From Pseudomonas lini (GTDB lineage: Bacteria > Pseudomonadota > Gammaproteobacteria > Pseudomonadales > Pseudomonadaceae), in contig NZ_OZ061318.1 in NCBI RefSeq assembly GCF_964063345.1, positions 6,262,001-6,326,000 of the forward strand: a stretch of 64,000 nt of DNA, in the 5' to 3' direction. How positions within the stretch are numbered: position 1 is the stretch's first letter; the number at the start of each line of letters is the position of its first letter. The position numbers and the translations under genes are program-made. The notes below the pieces were generated by a model. That model made no database searches. It saw nothing but the letters and a program-made list of their open reading frames with translations, and was not told the DNA's origin. Below, one piece after another: positions 44,287 through 54,013 of this stretch.

Positions 44287-44693
44287 TTCGATTCCGGCTT
44301 CGGCGCCATATTTTTCAAAGGCCTGCATGAGGTTTCTCATGCAGGCCTTTGTCGTTTCTGCCACGCAATTTTCGACAGGCGCTATCCTTGATGCGGCGTC
44401 GACTGGACGCACCTGCGTGCCAACCCATCTGGTCGCTACCAGGGGCAGCGATCAGGTGAAGATGCCTTCAGCTCATAAAACAGCTACTTCTCCGTCCATT
44501 TTCCCCCACCGGTTTCGCAATCGATCCTGGCCTGCGGCAGGTTCTCGATGCTGTAGTAATACGTGATGACCTGGGCATTGTCGGGAATGTTCAGCGGTTT
44601 GCTGTTCTTGTCTTTGCTGATGGATTGAGGGTTGGCCAGCGCCTCTGCAGTCAATGTGCCCAGGCAGGTAGCCCGATAGCGATCGCCGCACTG
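44287..44693. repeat. Right copy of ~405-bp direct repeat
   Basis: This copy begins with a 17-base match to the tRNA-Leu T-loop (TTCGATTCCGGCTTCGG) and a degenerate 3' end (GGCGCCA), continues with the same terminator (44317-44350), and runs into the intact small secreted protein gene. There is no tRNA body upstream of it, as expected for the far attachment site of a tRNA-targeted insertion. Confidence 0.9.
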
Positions 44694-44909
44694 TGCAACT
44701 TTGGTCTTGGTGCTGGTCAGCATTTCCTTGCTTTCGTTGCTGCAGGACCAATCAATAGAGTCCACGGGCATGCCTTCATACTCATAGCAGGAGTGGGTTT
44801 CGATCACCGGAACTGAAGGGCTTTGGGATCGGGTTTTGACGTCGCACCCTTGCGCCATCACCCACGAGGGGCACAGGCAGACGATCAGAAGCAGAAGAAG
44901 TCTGTTCAT
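44484..44909 (-). CDS. Small secreted hypothetical protein (intact copy)
   Basis: The 141-residue product has a signal peptide (MNRLLLLLIVCLCPSWVMA), six or more cysteines in the mature part (GCDVK, HSCYEY, DWSCSN, AQCGDR, ATCLGT, IDCETGG) and ends GGGKWTEK. The cysteine content suggests a disulfide-bonded periplasmic protein. No function is recognised. Its last half is shared with the remnant at 36085-36294. Confidence 0.75.
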   Translation of the reverse strand: MNRLLLLLIVCLCPSWVMAQGCDVKTRSQSPSVPVIETHSCYEYEGMPVDSIDWSCSNESKEMLTSTKTKVAQCGDRYRATCLGTLTAEALANPQSISKDKNSKPLNIPDNAQVITYYYSIENLPQARIDCETGGGKWTEK

Positions 44910-44954
44910 TGGTGTTTCCTCTCCTATAGCGCCCCTGTGGGGTTCGGGAGTCAG

Positions 44955-45239
44955 CTACACAAATGGCTGGCCGGTGAAGCCGCGCGGCAGTCTTTGCAAC
45001 CCAGGCATTTCGATCAGTCGCTGGGTCCAGGCTGCGCGCCAGTCAGTAACGGTGTGGGCGACTTTGGCCTTGCGTGCGGCCCGACGTGCAGCGTTGCGTT
45101 CGGCTTTGCGTGCTTCTTTGAACGCATCGGTGTTGCGGCAGCTTCTGCATTTCACACGGGTCAGTATGCTGCTTGAGGTCAGGTTGCTGCCTTTGTGTCC
45201 GCAGGCCAGGTGCCCGCCGACTTTGAAGTGAGTGACCAT
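44955..45239 (-). CDS. Small CxC/zinc-ribbon-like basic protein
   Basis: The 94-residue protein opens VTHFKVGGHLACGHKGSNLTSS and has a CGH...CRSC set of cysteines and histidines that could bind one zinc, followed by a very basic Ala/Arg/Lys helix (EARKAERNAARRAARKAK). AAGGAGA lies before the ATG at 45239. It looks like a conserved small Pseudomonas protein of unknown function, possibly nucleic-acid binding. Confidence 0.65.
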   Translation of the reverse strand: MVTHFKVGGHLACGHKGSNLTSSSILTRVKCRSCRNTDAFKEARKAERNAARRAARKAKVAHTVTDWRAAWTQRLIEMPGLQRLPRGFTGQPFV

Positions 45240-45310
45240 GGGGTATCTCCTTCGTGATGTGTAATCGTTCGACAGACGGGCGAGGGCGTTCGTTCGACTA
45301 AATAGCAGGC

Positions 45311-45338
45311 AAAAAAAAGGCCCGCATGCGGGCGGGCC
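45311..45338 (-). terminator. Terminator, leftward
   Basis: On the reverse strand, GGCCCGC - six-base loop - GCGGGCC is followed by eight Ts. Confidence 0.7.
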
Positions 45339-45418
45339 AGGGGGATTTCTTGAAAGGAGTGGGTGCACTGTAGGGGCTGAGTTGTGAAGGCGGTGTGAAA
45401 AGAGGAAAGAGCACAAAC

Positions 45419-45445
45419 AAAAAAAGCCCGGCAAACCTGGCCGGG
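45419..45445 (-). terminator. Terminator after the 76-residue gene
   Basis: On the reverse strand, CCCGGC - seven-base loop - GCCGGG is followed by CTTTTTTTG. It lies about 100 bases past the stop of the gene at 45546. Confidence 0.75.
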
Positions 45446-45545
45446 TTGGTATGTAGCGCAGACAGGTATAAGCCTGGTGACGATGATGTCACCGCTCAGG
45501 CGTCCTGACTCGGGCTCTGTCCCTGGTTTGAGTACCTTGGTCGAC

Positions 45546-45776
45546 TCATCTGAAACGAGGCAGCGGCGGCTCGACAGGTTTGAGTGAAGAGAGCGCGCTG
45601 CGAATCTGCGGCGTGTCTTTCTCGATGTCGTTCAGACGATCGCGAATCCTGAGGGCTGTCGGATGCCCCCCTTGATTATCAACCCAATCGGCGATTTCCT
45701 TGCACGCGGCGGCAAGGCGCGCCTGACGGGAGTCAAGCAGGGTGAGCAGGGTGGTGATGGACTCTTTCTCGGACAT
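45546..45776 (-). CDS. Small helical hypothetical protein
   Basis: The 76-residue product (MSEKESITTLLTLLDSRQARLAAACKEIADWVDNQGGHPTALRIRDRLNDIEKDTP...) is predicted helical and soluble. GGAGG eight bases before the ATG at 45776 fixes the start. I recognise no family. It is bracketed by its own terminator and by the terminator at 45815. Confidence 0.65.
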   Translation of the reverse strand: MSEKESITTLLTLLDSRQARLAAACKEIADWVDNQGGHPTALRIRDRLNDIEKDTPQIRSALSSLKPVEPPLPRFR

Positions 45777-45814
45777 GACATACACCTCCGTTCAAAGAAA
45801 TCGGGTAAAGGGCA

Positions 45815-45841
45815 ACAAAAAGCCCGCGAGGAGCGAGCTTT
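45815..45841 (-). terminator. Terminator, leftward
   Basis: On the reverse strand, GCTCGC - five bases - GCGGGC (one wobble pair) is followed by TTTTTG, just past the gene at 45907. Confidence 0.6.
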
Positions 45842-45906
45842 CTGCCGGTGGGTCGCTGATCCTTCAGCTCCTTTAAGTATAGACCCGGAAATAAAAGTGG
45901 TCAGCT

Positions 45907-46164
45907 TCAGGCCTGCCGGGACTTCGGCGAGCTGACCGCGTTAAGCCGCCGACATTCGCGCGCGGCGTCCTCTTCAAGATCGAAGCCGTCACCGATGAAG
46001 CCGCGAGTGCGGGTATCGGTGATGCGATACCAGACGGCAGCGTCGGGGGGCGGGTGATCGGGTTCTCCAGCCCGGCGACCATGAATGATGATCTTGTTGC
46101 AGCGTTTCACAACGAAAATGTCTTCCATGGCGTCACCGAAGCTGTTCGTATTCAGGTCAAGCAT
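45907..46164 (-). CDS. Small hypothetical protein
   Basis: The 86-residue product (MLDLNTNSFGDAMEDIFVVKRCNKIIIHGRR...) has a compact beta-rich core, WYRITDTRTRGFIGDGFDLEEDAARECRRL, that resembles small phage-like or Pseudomonas-specific proteins. AAAGGG precedes the ATG at 46164; a shorter start at MEDIF (46128) is possible. No function is known. Confidence 0.65.
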   Translation of the reverse strand: MLDLNTNSFGDAMEDIFVVKRCNKIIIHGRRAGEPDHPPPDAAVWYRITDTRTRGFIGDGFDLEEDAARECRRLNAVSSPKSRQA

Positions 46165-46233
46165 AGAAGCCCTTTGCAATCACGCAAAAAAAGGGCTGGT
46201 CAGTTCGTCGGTTTAGTTAGCCGCGAAGAAATC

Positions 46234-47271
46234 TCACGGTGTTTCGGCCGTCTCGATAAGTTTGTCCAGAAGCACAGCCAGCGCGACTTCTTCTGCCCTC
46301 AACCTTTTACGTCCCCTCGACCGCGGCAGTTCGGATAATGCGCCCTGCATGAAACCATCGACGACCGCCGGATGGATGTAGCACTTGCGGCAAACCGCCG
46401 GGGTGTTGCCGAGCTGTCGGGCGACGTTCTTGACCATTTCCACCACATACCGCTTTGCGTCGGCTTCCGATTCCCACTGCAACTCGCGCAGCACCGCCAA
46501 CGCCAGTGCACTGCCGGCCCAGGTGCGATAGTCCTTGGCGGTGAAATCGGCACCGGTCAGCGTCTGCAAATAGGCGTTGACGTCGGAGGAACTGATGGTG
46601 TGCCGCTCGCCGTTTTCGTCCAGATACTGAAAGAGGTTTTGCCCGGGGATTTCCAGGCAACGTTTGATAATTCGCGCCAGGCGCCGGTCTTTGACGGTGA
46701 TCTGGTGCTCGATGCCGCTCTTGCCGCGAAACTGGAACAGAATCGCGCTGCCATTGACCTCGACGTGACGGTTGCGCAGGGTCGTCAGGCCATAGGAGCG
46801 ATTGTCCCGGGCATATCGGGTATTGCCGACCCGGATCAGCGTCGCATCGAGCAAGGTAATCACCGTGGCCATGACCTTGTCGCGACTGAAGCCGGGCGCG
46901 GCCAGCAGCGTTTCCAGCTGTTTGCGCAGTTTCGGCAGGGTCTGGCCGAAATCCCGCAAGCGCGAGTATTTGTCGGCATCGCGCACTTCCCGCCAGCGCG
47001 GGTGATAACGGTATTGCTTGCGGCCACGAGCGTCACGACCGGTGGCTTGCAGATGGCCACACGGATCGGGGCAGATCCATACATCGGTGTAGGCGGGCGG
47101 CACCGCGAGAGCATTGATGCGTTTGATTTCATCCGGATCGGTAATGCGCTGACCCGCCGGGTCGAAGTAGCAAAACTTGCCGCGCAGGAGCTTGCGGGTG
47201 ATGCCGGGCTGGCTGTCATCGACGTAATGCAGGTCGGGCGGCAGAACATCAGGCAACGCGGTATCTGGCAT
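46234..47271 (-). CDS. DNA topoisomerase IB
   Basis: The 345-residue protein is a poxvirus-like type IB topoisomerase, which relaxes supercoils through a 3'-phosphotyrosine. Visible active-site blocks are TLLDATLIRVGN (Arg near 145), FRGKSGIEHQ (Lys near 182), KDYRTWAGS (Arg near 247) and RKCYIHPAVVDGF, which holds the nucleophilic Tyr near 300. The ATG at 47271 is preferred over the longer frame to 47298. Such enzymes are widespread in Pseudomonas. Confidence 0.9.
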   Translation of the reverse strand: MPDTALPDVLPPDLHYVDDSQPGITRKLLRGKFCYFDPAGQRITDPDEIKRINALAVPPAYTDVWICPDPCGHLQATGRDARGRKQYRYHPRWREVRDADKYSRLRDFGQTLPKLRKQLETLLAAPGFSRDKVMATVITLLDATLIRVGNTRYARDNRSYGLTTLRNRHVEVNGSAILFQFRGKSGIEHQITVKDRRLARIIKRCLEIPGQNLFQYLDENGERHTISSSDVNAYLQTLTGADFTAKDYRTWAGSALALAVLRELQWESEADAKRYVVEMVKNVARQLGNTPAVCRKCYIHPAVVDGFMQGALSELPRSRGRKRLRAEEVALAVLLDKLIETAETP

Positions 47272-47369
47272 GGCGGGCAATCCTGGGCGACGAATCATGG
47301 GGCGTTAAGCCATTGACCGCGCGCTATCGTCGGGGTGCCTAGAGAGTGCCTAGAGAGTGCCGACAGATT

Positions 47370-48449
47370 TTATGCCAGCACCGCCACCGCTTTGATCTGC
47401 GCCCAGAGCTGCTGTCCGGGGTGTACGCCCAGTTGATCCCGGGAATAGCGGGTGATTCGCGCCAGTAGCGGTGTGCCGCCCGCGTTGAGGCGAATCAGTA
47501 CATGCGCGGCGTTATCGGCGCCGATTTCACTGATCACCGTGATCGGCAGGCGATTGAGGATGCTGCTTTGCTCGACGCCTTGCAGACTCAGGCTGACATC
47601 CCGCGCCTGGACCTTGCAGCGCAGCGCCTGGCCTTCAGCCATCGGCGAATGGGCGACCCGAATGCTCAAGTCCGTGTTGGGCAGTTGCAAGGTCAACAAC
47701 TGGTAGTCGGCGTCATAAGCGCTGACGTGCCCTTCGATCACCACGCCAGCGTCGTCACCGAGCGCCAGCGGCAGATCGAGCCGCGCCAGGGTTTCGCCGA
47801 TCGCGCCGCTGGCTAAAGCTTTGCCATTGCTAAGCAGGACGAGGTGGTCGGCGAGCCGCGCGACTTCATCCTGAGAATGGCTGACGTACAGCACGGGAAT
47901 GTCCAACTCATCGTGCAGGCGTTGCAGGTAAGGCAGGATTTCGTTTTTACGCTGGGTATCGAGCGCCGCCAGCGGCTCGTCCATCAGCAACAGTTTCGGG
48001 CTGGTGAGCAGGGCGCGAGCGATGCCGATCCGCTGGCGCTCACCGCCAGAAAGGTTCTGCGGATCACGATCGAGCAAATGGCCGATCCCCAGCAACTCGG
48101 TGGCATGGGTCATGTCGACCCGGCGCTGTTGACGAGGGATGCGCCTGAGGCCGAACTCCAGATTGGCCCGCACCGACAAATGCGGAAACAGGCTGGCTTC
48201 CTGGAAGACGTAACCCAAAGCGCGTTTATGCGGCGGGACAAAAATCCCCTTGTCGCTGTCTTGCCAGACTTCGTCGTTGACTTGAATAAAACCCTGCTCG
48301 GCCTGTTCCAGACCGGCGATGCAGCGCAGGCAGGTGGTTTTGCCCGAGCCGGAATGGCCGTAAAGCGCTGTCACTCCACGGCCGGGCAGTTGCAGGTTCA
48401 CATCCAGGGAGAATCCTGAATAATTCAGTTTCAAGCGCGTATGAATCAT
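47370..48449 (-). CDS. modC: Molybdate ABC transporter ATPase
   Basis: The 359-residue protein has Walker [13 protein letters not shown] near 31, signature [17 protein letters not shown] near 130, Walker [13 protein letters not shown] near 152, and a C-terminal MOP (molybdate-binding) domain from about 290 ([39 protein letters not shown]). It energises molybdate uptake. It follows modB after three bases in the leftward operon modABC. Confidence 0.93.
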   Translation of the reverse strand: MIHTRLKLNYSGFSLDVNLQLPGRGVTALYGHSGSGKTTCLRCIAGLEQAEQGFIQVNDEVWQDSDKGIFVPPHKRALGYVFQEASLFPHLSVRANLEFGLRRIPRQQRRVDMTHATELLGIGHLLDRDPQNLSGGERQRIGIARALLTSPKLLLMDEPLAALDTQRKNEILPYLQRLHDELDIPVLYVSHSQDEVARLADHLVLLSNGKALASGAIGETLARLDLPLALGDDAGVVIEGHVSAYDADYQLLTLQLPNTDLSIRVAHSPMAEGQALRCKVQARDVSLSLQGVEQSSILNRLPITVISEIGADNAAHVLIRLNAGGTPLLARITRYSRDQLGVHPGQQLWAQIKAVAVLA

Positions 48450-48452
48450 CGA

Positions 48453-49133
48453 TCAGCTCCAGACCGCTTTGGTTTTACGGCTGGAGTAGAGCGCCAGCAA
48501 TACCACAAACGAAAACACCAACATCGCCCCGGCCAGCCAATGAGCCTGGGCGTATTCCATGGCTTCGACGTGATCGTAGATCTGCACCGAGACCACGCGG
48601 GTCTTGTCGGGAATGTTGCCGCCGATCATCAGCACCACGCCGAACTCGCCGACGGTATGGGCGAAACCGAGAATGGCCGCGGTGATGAAACCGGGGCGGG
48701 CCAGCGGCACAATCACGCTGAAGAACGTGTCCCAGGGATTGGCGCGCAAGGTGGCGGCCACTTCCAGTGGGCGAGCGCCGATGGCGGAAAAAGCATTTTG
48801 CAGTGGTTGGACCACGAACGGCATCGAGTACAGCACCGAGCCGATCACCAGCCCCGTAAAACTAAAGGTCAGGGTGCCGAGGCCCAGTGATTGGGTGAAC
48901 TGACCGATCCAGCCGTTCGGGCCGAGCGCCAGCAACAAATAAAAGCCGATCACTGTGGGCGGCAGCACCAGGGGCAGGGCGACGATCGCCCCGATCGGGC
49001 CGCGCAGCCAGGAGCGGGTGCGCGACAGCCATAACGCAATCGGAGTGCCGATAACCAACAGGATCACGGTCGTCAGGGACGCCAGTTTGAGAGTCAGCCA
49101 GATGGCGGAATAATCGGCACTCGATAGCGTCAT
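48453..49133 (-). CDS. modB: Molybdate ABC transporter permease
   Basis: The 226-residue inner membrane protein has about five to six membrane helices and the cytoplasmic EAA loop [26 protein letters not shown] near 145-170, which contacts ModC. It is abutted by modA (one base apart) and modC. Confidence 0.93.
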   Translation of the reverse strand: MTLSSADYSAIWLTLKLASLTTVILLVIGTPIALWLSRTRSWLRGPIGAIVALPLVLPPTVIGFYLLLALGPNGWIGQFTQSLGLGTLTFSFTGLVIGSVLYSMPFVVQPLQNAFSAIGARPLEVAATLRANPWDTFFSVIVPLARPGFITAAILGFAHTVGEFGVVLMIGGNIPDKTRVVSVQIYDHVEAMEYAQAHWLAGAMLVFSFVVLLALYSSRKTKAVWS

Positions 49134-50138
<1,005 letters not shown>

Positions 50139-51203
50139 CTAGCGGTGGGTTAGCTTGGCCAACGCCTCATCCGCCAAACGCCGGGTCAGCTCTGCCGAGG
50201 TCATTTCAACGCCCAGCGTGAACGCCTGACCGGCCCAAAGGCTGCTGAACTCCGCCTCTGCTTTCGCTCGCAATGGCATCAACGCACCGCCCGCCAAGGG
50301 GAAGGCCGGCGCTTTGGCGCTCATCGGCCCCAGCTCACGCATCACCCGATTGAGAATTCCGCGTGCCGGGCGCCCGGTGAAAATGTTGGTGACCGCCGTT
50401 TCGCTTTCCTTGGCCGTGCGCAACGCCTTTTGGTGAGACGCGCTGACCTTGGCCTCAGGCGTGAACAAATAAGCCGTACCCACCTGGACCGCCGAGGCGC
50501 CCAGCAGAAACGCCGCCGCGACGCCGCGCGCATCGCCAATCCCGCCCGCCGCAATCACCGGCACGTTCACCGCATCAACGATTTGTGGCACCAGGGCAAA
50601 GGTCCCCACCTGGCTGCTCAGGTCATTACTGAGGAACATTCCCCGGTGGCCGCCAGCCTCGTAACCCATGGCGATGATCGCGTCGCAACCATGCTGTTCC
50701 AGCCAGACGGCTTCTGCGACCGTAGTCGCCGAGGAAAGAATTTTCGCCCCGGTGGCTTTTACCCGATCCAACAGGGACTTTTCTGGCAAGCCGAAGTGAA
50801 AACTCACCACTTCAGGACGAAACTCTTCGAGCACTTCGCAGGCCGCATTATCAAACGGTGCGCGATTGGACACTGGCGTCGGCGCGTCGAAATCGACTCC
50901 CAATTCTCGATAGTACGGTTCCAGCAGATTCTTCCAGTCCCGGGCGCGTTGCTCATCGGGCAGTGGCGGTTGATGGCAGAAGAAATTGACGCTGAACGGG
51001 CGTTGGGTGTGTTGGCGAATCGTTTTCAGCTCCTCGCGCAACTGCTCGATGCTCAGCATCGCGGCGGGCATCGAGCCCAGGCCGCCAGCGTTGCTCACCG
51101 CAATCACCATGGCCGACGTCGTCGCGCCGGCCAAGGGGCCCTGGATGATCGGCAGTTCGATCCCGAGCAGGTCAAGAATGCGGGTGTCTGGCCATTGACT
51201 CAT
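50139..51203 (-). CDS. Nitronate monooxygenase-like FMN protein
   Basis: The 354-residue TIM-barrel flavoprotein has the N-terminal LPIIQGPLAGATTSAMVIAVSNAGGLGSMPA, the EAGGHRGMF loop near 180 with the family His, and PVIAAGGIGDARGVAAAFLLGASAVQVGTAYLFTPEA near 220-255. This is the 2-nitropropane dioxygenase family; several members have other activities, so the substrate is tentative. GGAGAA ten bases upstream supports the ATG at 51203. Confidence 0.85.
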   Translation of the reverse strand: MSQWPDTRILDLLGIELPIIQGPLAGATTSAMVIAVSNAGGLGSMPAAMLSIEQLREELKTIRQHTQRPFSVNFFCHQPPLPDEQRARDWKNLLEPYYRELGVDFDAPTPVSNRAPFDNAACEVLEEFRPEVVSFHFGLPEKSLLDRVKATGAKILSSATTVAEAVWLEQHGCDAIIAMGYEAGGHRGMFLSNDLSSQVGTFALVPQIVDAVNVPVIAAGGIGDARGVAAAFLLGASAVQVGTAYLFTPEAKVSASHQKALRTAKESETAVTNIFTGRPARGILNRVMRELGPMSAKAPAFPLAGGALMPLRAKAEAEFSSLWAGQAFTLGVEMTSAELTRRLADEALAKLTHR

Positions 51204-51363
51204 GTGCAGTGTTCTCCGACGTCGGTAGAGGCGAATTTGTATCAGTAATGAACGACACAAGGCCAGTCGAGTTTGAGGATTGGCTTAAAGTCGGCTACGG
51301 CGATGTGTTTTCATGTGTTATTTCAACAGCACGACAACTGAGCGAATCCATCGGGAGGCAGTG

Positions 51364-52347
51364 ATGTTCAAAGGCATTTTGATCGACAAGGACGACAGCG
51401 GTTACCGCGCCACCTTGCAAGAGATCAATGACGATCAATTGCCTGAAGGCGATGTGACCGTGCGTGTGGCGTACAGCACGCTGAACTTCAAGGATGGCCT
51501 GGCGATCACCGGCAGCAGCCCGGTGGTGCGCAAATTCCCGATGGTGCCGGGGATCGATCTGGCGGGCACTGTCGAAGTCAGCGGTCATCCGGACTACAAG
51601 GTCGGTGATCAAGTCCTACTCAATGGCTGGGGTGTGGGTGAAGGACATTGGGGCGGATTGGCGCAGAAAGCTCGCCTGAATGGCGACTGGCTGATCCCGT
51701 TGCCCAAAGCGTTCACTGCCGCGCAAGCGATGGCCATCGGCACGGCCGGTTACACGGCGATGTTGAGCGTCCTGGCGTTGGAGCACAACGGCGTGAACCC
51801 CGAGCAGGGCGAAGTGCTGGTGACGGGCGCCAACGGTGGCGTCGGCAGTTTCGCCATCGCGCTGCTGAGCAAACTCGGCTATCGCGTGGTGGCGTCCACC
51901 GGCCGCACCTCCGAGCACGAATATCTCAAGCAATTGGGCGCCAGCGAAATCATTGATCGCGCCACGTTGTCGGAGCCGGGCAAACCGTTGGCCAAGGAGC
52001 GTTGGGCGGCGGTGATCGACTCGGTCGGCAGCCACACGCTGGCCAACGCTTGCGCGAGCACTCGGGCCAACGGCACCGTCGCCGCCTGCGGTCTGGCACA
52101 AGGCATGGATTTCCCGGCCTCCGTCGCGCCGTTCATTTTGCGCGGTGTGACCCTGGCGGGCATCAACAGCGTGACCCAGCCCAAAGCCAAGCGGATACTG
52201 GCCTGGAATCGCCTGGCCAAGGATCTGGACTTCGCCTTGCTGCCGCTGATCAGCCATGAAATCGGCTTGAGCGAAGCCATCGACGCCGCCCCGCGCCTGC
52301 TCGCCGGCCAATTGCGCGGTCGGGTGGTGGTCGACGTCAATCGTTGA
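51364..52347 (+). CDS. acuI: Acryloyl-CoA reductase (AcuI/YhdH, zinc-free MDR)
   Basis: The 327-residue medium-chain reductase begins MFKGILIDKDDSGYRATLQEI, contains STLNFKDGLAITGSSPVVRKFPMVPGIDLAGTV, the NADPH motif VTGANGGVGSFAIALLSKLGY near 147, and ends RGRVVVDVNR, all typical of YhdH/AcuI. It would reduce acryloyl-CoA to propionyl-CoA. GGGAGGCAGTG precedes the ATG at 51364. Confidence 0.88.
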   Translation: MFKGILIDKDDSGYRATLQEINDDQLPEGDVTVRVAYSTLNFKDGLAITGSSPVVRKFPMVPGIDLAGTVEVSGHPDYKVGDQVLLNGWGVGEGHWGGLAQKARLNGDWLIPLPKAFTAAQAMAIGTAGYTAMLSVLALEHNGVNPEQGEVLVTGANGGVGSFAIALLSKLGYRVVASTGRTSEHEYLKQLGASEIIDRATLSEPGKPLAKERWAAVIDSVGSHTLANACASTRANGTVAACGLAQGMDFPASVAPFILRGVTLAGINSVTQPKAKRILAWNRLAKDLDFALLPLISHEIGLSEAIDAAPRLLAGQLRGRVVVDVNR

Positions 52348-52400
52348 TCGTCTCGGCGTCAATCAAACAGACAATCTGTAGAGATAAGGAAATAGCGAGA

Positions 52401-52889
52401 ATGGATGTAAAGCTGCGTGAAGTGCTGCCCTTTAGTGTCTCGGGTTTGCAGGTGCGAACCCTCAATGCCGCAGAACAGCAGCCAGATACCGCGCGTATCG
52501 GCCCTATGTGGGAACAATTTTTCGTTGAGGATGTTTTCGACAAGATCGCTCACAAACAGCCGGACTCCTTTATGTACGGCGTCTATTCCAACTACGAGTC
52601 CGATGCTTCGGGCCACTTCGATGTAACCGCGGGTGCAGCGGTCACCGCGCCCTCCGAGGACTTTGCGCAGATTCAAATTGAGGGCGGCGATTACCTGGTG
52701 TTCAGCGCCAAAGGACCGATGCCCGACAGCGTCATTCAGACGTGGGGCCTGATCTGGGCTTACTTCGAGGATAACCCGCAGGTTCGCCGCAAGTTCGCCA
52801 CGGACTTCGAGGTTTACACCGGTCCGGAGTCCGTGGCGGTCTACATCGGCATTCAGGATTCAGCTGCGTTTTCGCGTTCCAGCAACTGA
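52401..52889 (+). CDS. GyrI-like / effector-binding domain protein
   Basis: The 162-residue protein has the SHS2-type effector-binding fold of GyrI and of AraC-family C-domains: FSVSGLQVRTLNAAEQQPDTARIGPMWEQFF at the start and YLVFSAKGPMPDSVIQTWGLIWAYF near 110. It has no DNA-binding domain. Its 3' end overlaps the ada stop region on the opposite strand by 37 bases. The ligand is unknown. Confidence 0.8.
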   Translation: MDVKLREVLPFSVSGLQVRTLNAAEQQPDTARIGPMWEQFFVEDVFDKIAHKQPDSFMYGVYSNYESDASGHFDVTAGAAVTAPSEDFAQIQIEGGDYLVFSAKGPMPDSVIQTWGLIWAYFEDNPQVRRKFATDFEVYTGPESVAVYIGIQDSAAFSRSSN

Positions 52890-53926
52890 CGCTTGCGCTC
52901 CACACCCCAGCGATAGCCCGACAGGTTGCCGTCGCTACGCACCACGCGATGGCAAGGGATTGCCACCGCCAGGCTGTTCGCGCCACAGGCCTGCGCCACG
53001 GCGCGCACGGCTTTCGGTGCGCCGATGCGCTGAGCGATATCGGCATAACTGGCGGTGCTGCCGGCAGGAATCTCCCGCAGGGCTTGCCACACTCGCTCCT
53101 GAAACGCCGTGCCGCGTACGTCCAGCGGCAAGTCCAGGCCGAGGGCCGGGGCTTCGATAAAACCCACCACTTTGGCGATCAACTGCTCGAACTCATGATC
53201 GGCGCCAATCAGGTTGGCGCGCCGAAACTTGTCCTGCAGATCACAGACCAATTGATGCGGGTCGTCCCCCAACAGAATCGCGCAGACGCCGCGCTCACTT
53301 TGCGCCACCAGAATCGCTCCGAGGGAACACTGGCCGACGGCAAAACGGATGTCGTTGTTCTGTCCGGCCGCACGGTAATCGCCAGGCTTCATGCCCAGCA
53401 CTTGATCCGCGGCCGCATAGAATCGGCTGTTGGAGTTGAATCCTGCGTCATACAGCGCGTCGGTGACCGTGCCGCCATCCGTCAGGCGCTCGCGAACCTT
53501 GCGTGAGCGATGGGCGGTGGCGTAGCCCTTGGGTGTCAGGCCGGTGATGGCCTTGAACACTCGGTGGAAGTGGAAACTGCTGAGGCCGGCAGCGTCCGCC
53601 AGTTCATTCAACGCCGGTAGCGTTTCGGCGGATTCGATGTGACGGCAAGCAGCGGCTACGGTTGTGGCGTGCTGTGCGGCGACGTCGCTTTGATCCTTCG
53701 CGGCCCGTTTGCTGGGACGATAACCTGCCGCCTGAGCTTGCTCGGCGGTGTCGAAGAATTCGACATTCTGTGGCTTCGGCAAACGCGCCAGGCTGCTGGG
53801 GCGGCAGTAGATGCCGGTGGTTTTCACCGCATACACAAACTGCCCGTCGGCGCGGGGATCGCGCGCGACCACGGCAGCCCAGCGAGGATCGTTTTCGGTA
53901 GCGATTTTTGTCGATTGAGTTGTCAT
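52853..53926 (-). CDS. ada: Ada methyltransferase/regulator, zinc site degenerate
   Basis: The 357-residue protein has the full Ada architecture: N-terminal phosphotriester domain (about 1-75), AraC helix-turn-helix (about 85-185) and O6-alkylguanine methyltransferase domain with the acceptor Cys in AIPCHRVV near 325. In the N-domain GIYCRPSS keeps the methyl-accepting Cys, but the other three zinc cysteines of E. coli Ada are Ser, Ser and Ala here (CRPSS, GYRPSKRAAKD). Methylphosphotriester sensing is therefore doubtful, while O6-methylguanine repair should be intact. The start at 53926 is chosen by homology. Confidence 0.9.
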   Translation of the reverse strand: MTTQSTKIATENDPRWAAVVARDPRADGQFVYAVKTTGIYCRPSSLARLPKPQNVEFFDTAEQAQAAGYRPSKRAAKDQSDVAAQHATTVAAACRHIESAETLPALNELADAAGLSSFHFHRVFKAITGLTPKGYATAHRSRKVRERLTDGGTVTDALYDAGFNSNSRFYAAADQVLGMKPGDYRAAGQNNDIRFAVGQCSLGAILVAQSERGVCAILLGDDPHQLVCDLQDKFRRANLIGADHEFEQLIAKVVGFIEAPALGLDLPLDVRGTAFQERVWQALREIPAGSTASYADIAQRIGAPKAVRAVAQACGANSLAVAIPCHRVVRSDGNLSGYRWGVERKRQLLERENAAES

Positions 53927-54013
53927 GGCTTCATGTCCGTTGACCCGTTTCATGCAGATTAACCAGCCGACAGAGACGCCACACTCCGGGTCTTGCGGTT
54001 GAATTCAACGGTT

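Noticed and set aside
44287..44310. A second tRNA-Leu gene at the right repeat
   Set aside because: Only the T-loop and acceptor 3' strand are present, with changes at the CCA end; there is no tRNA body upstream.
47330..47362. Short tandem repeat GTGCCTAGAGA between topoisomerase IB and modC
   Set aside because: Two to three imperfect copies of about 11 bases; too few for a CRISPR, iteron array or other defined element.
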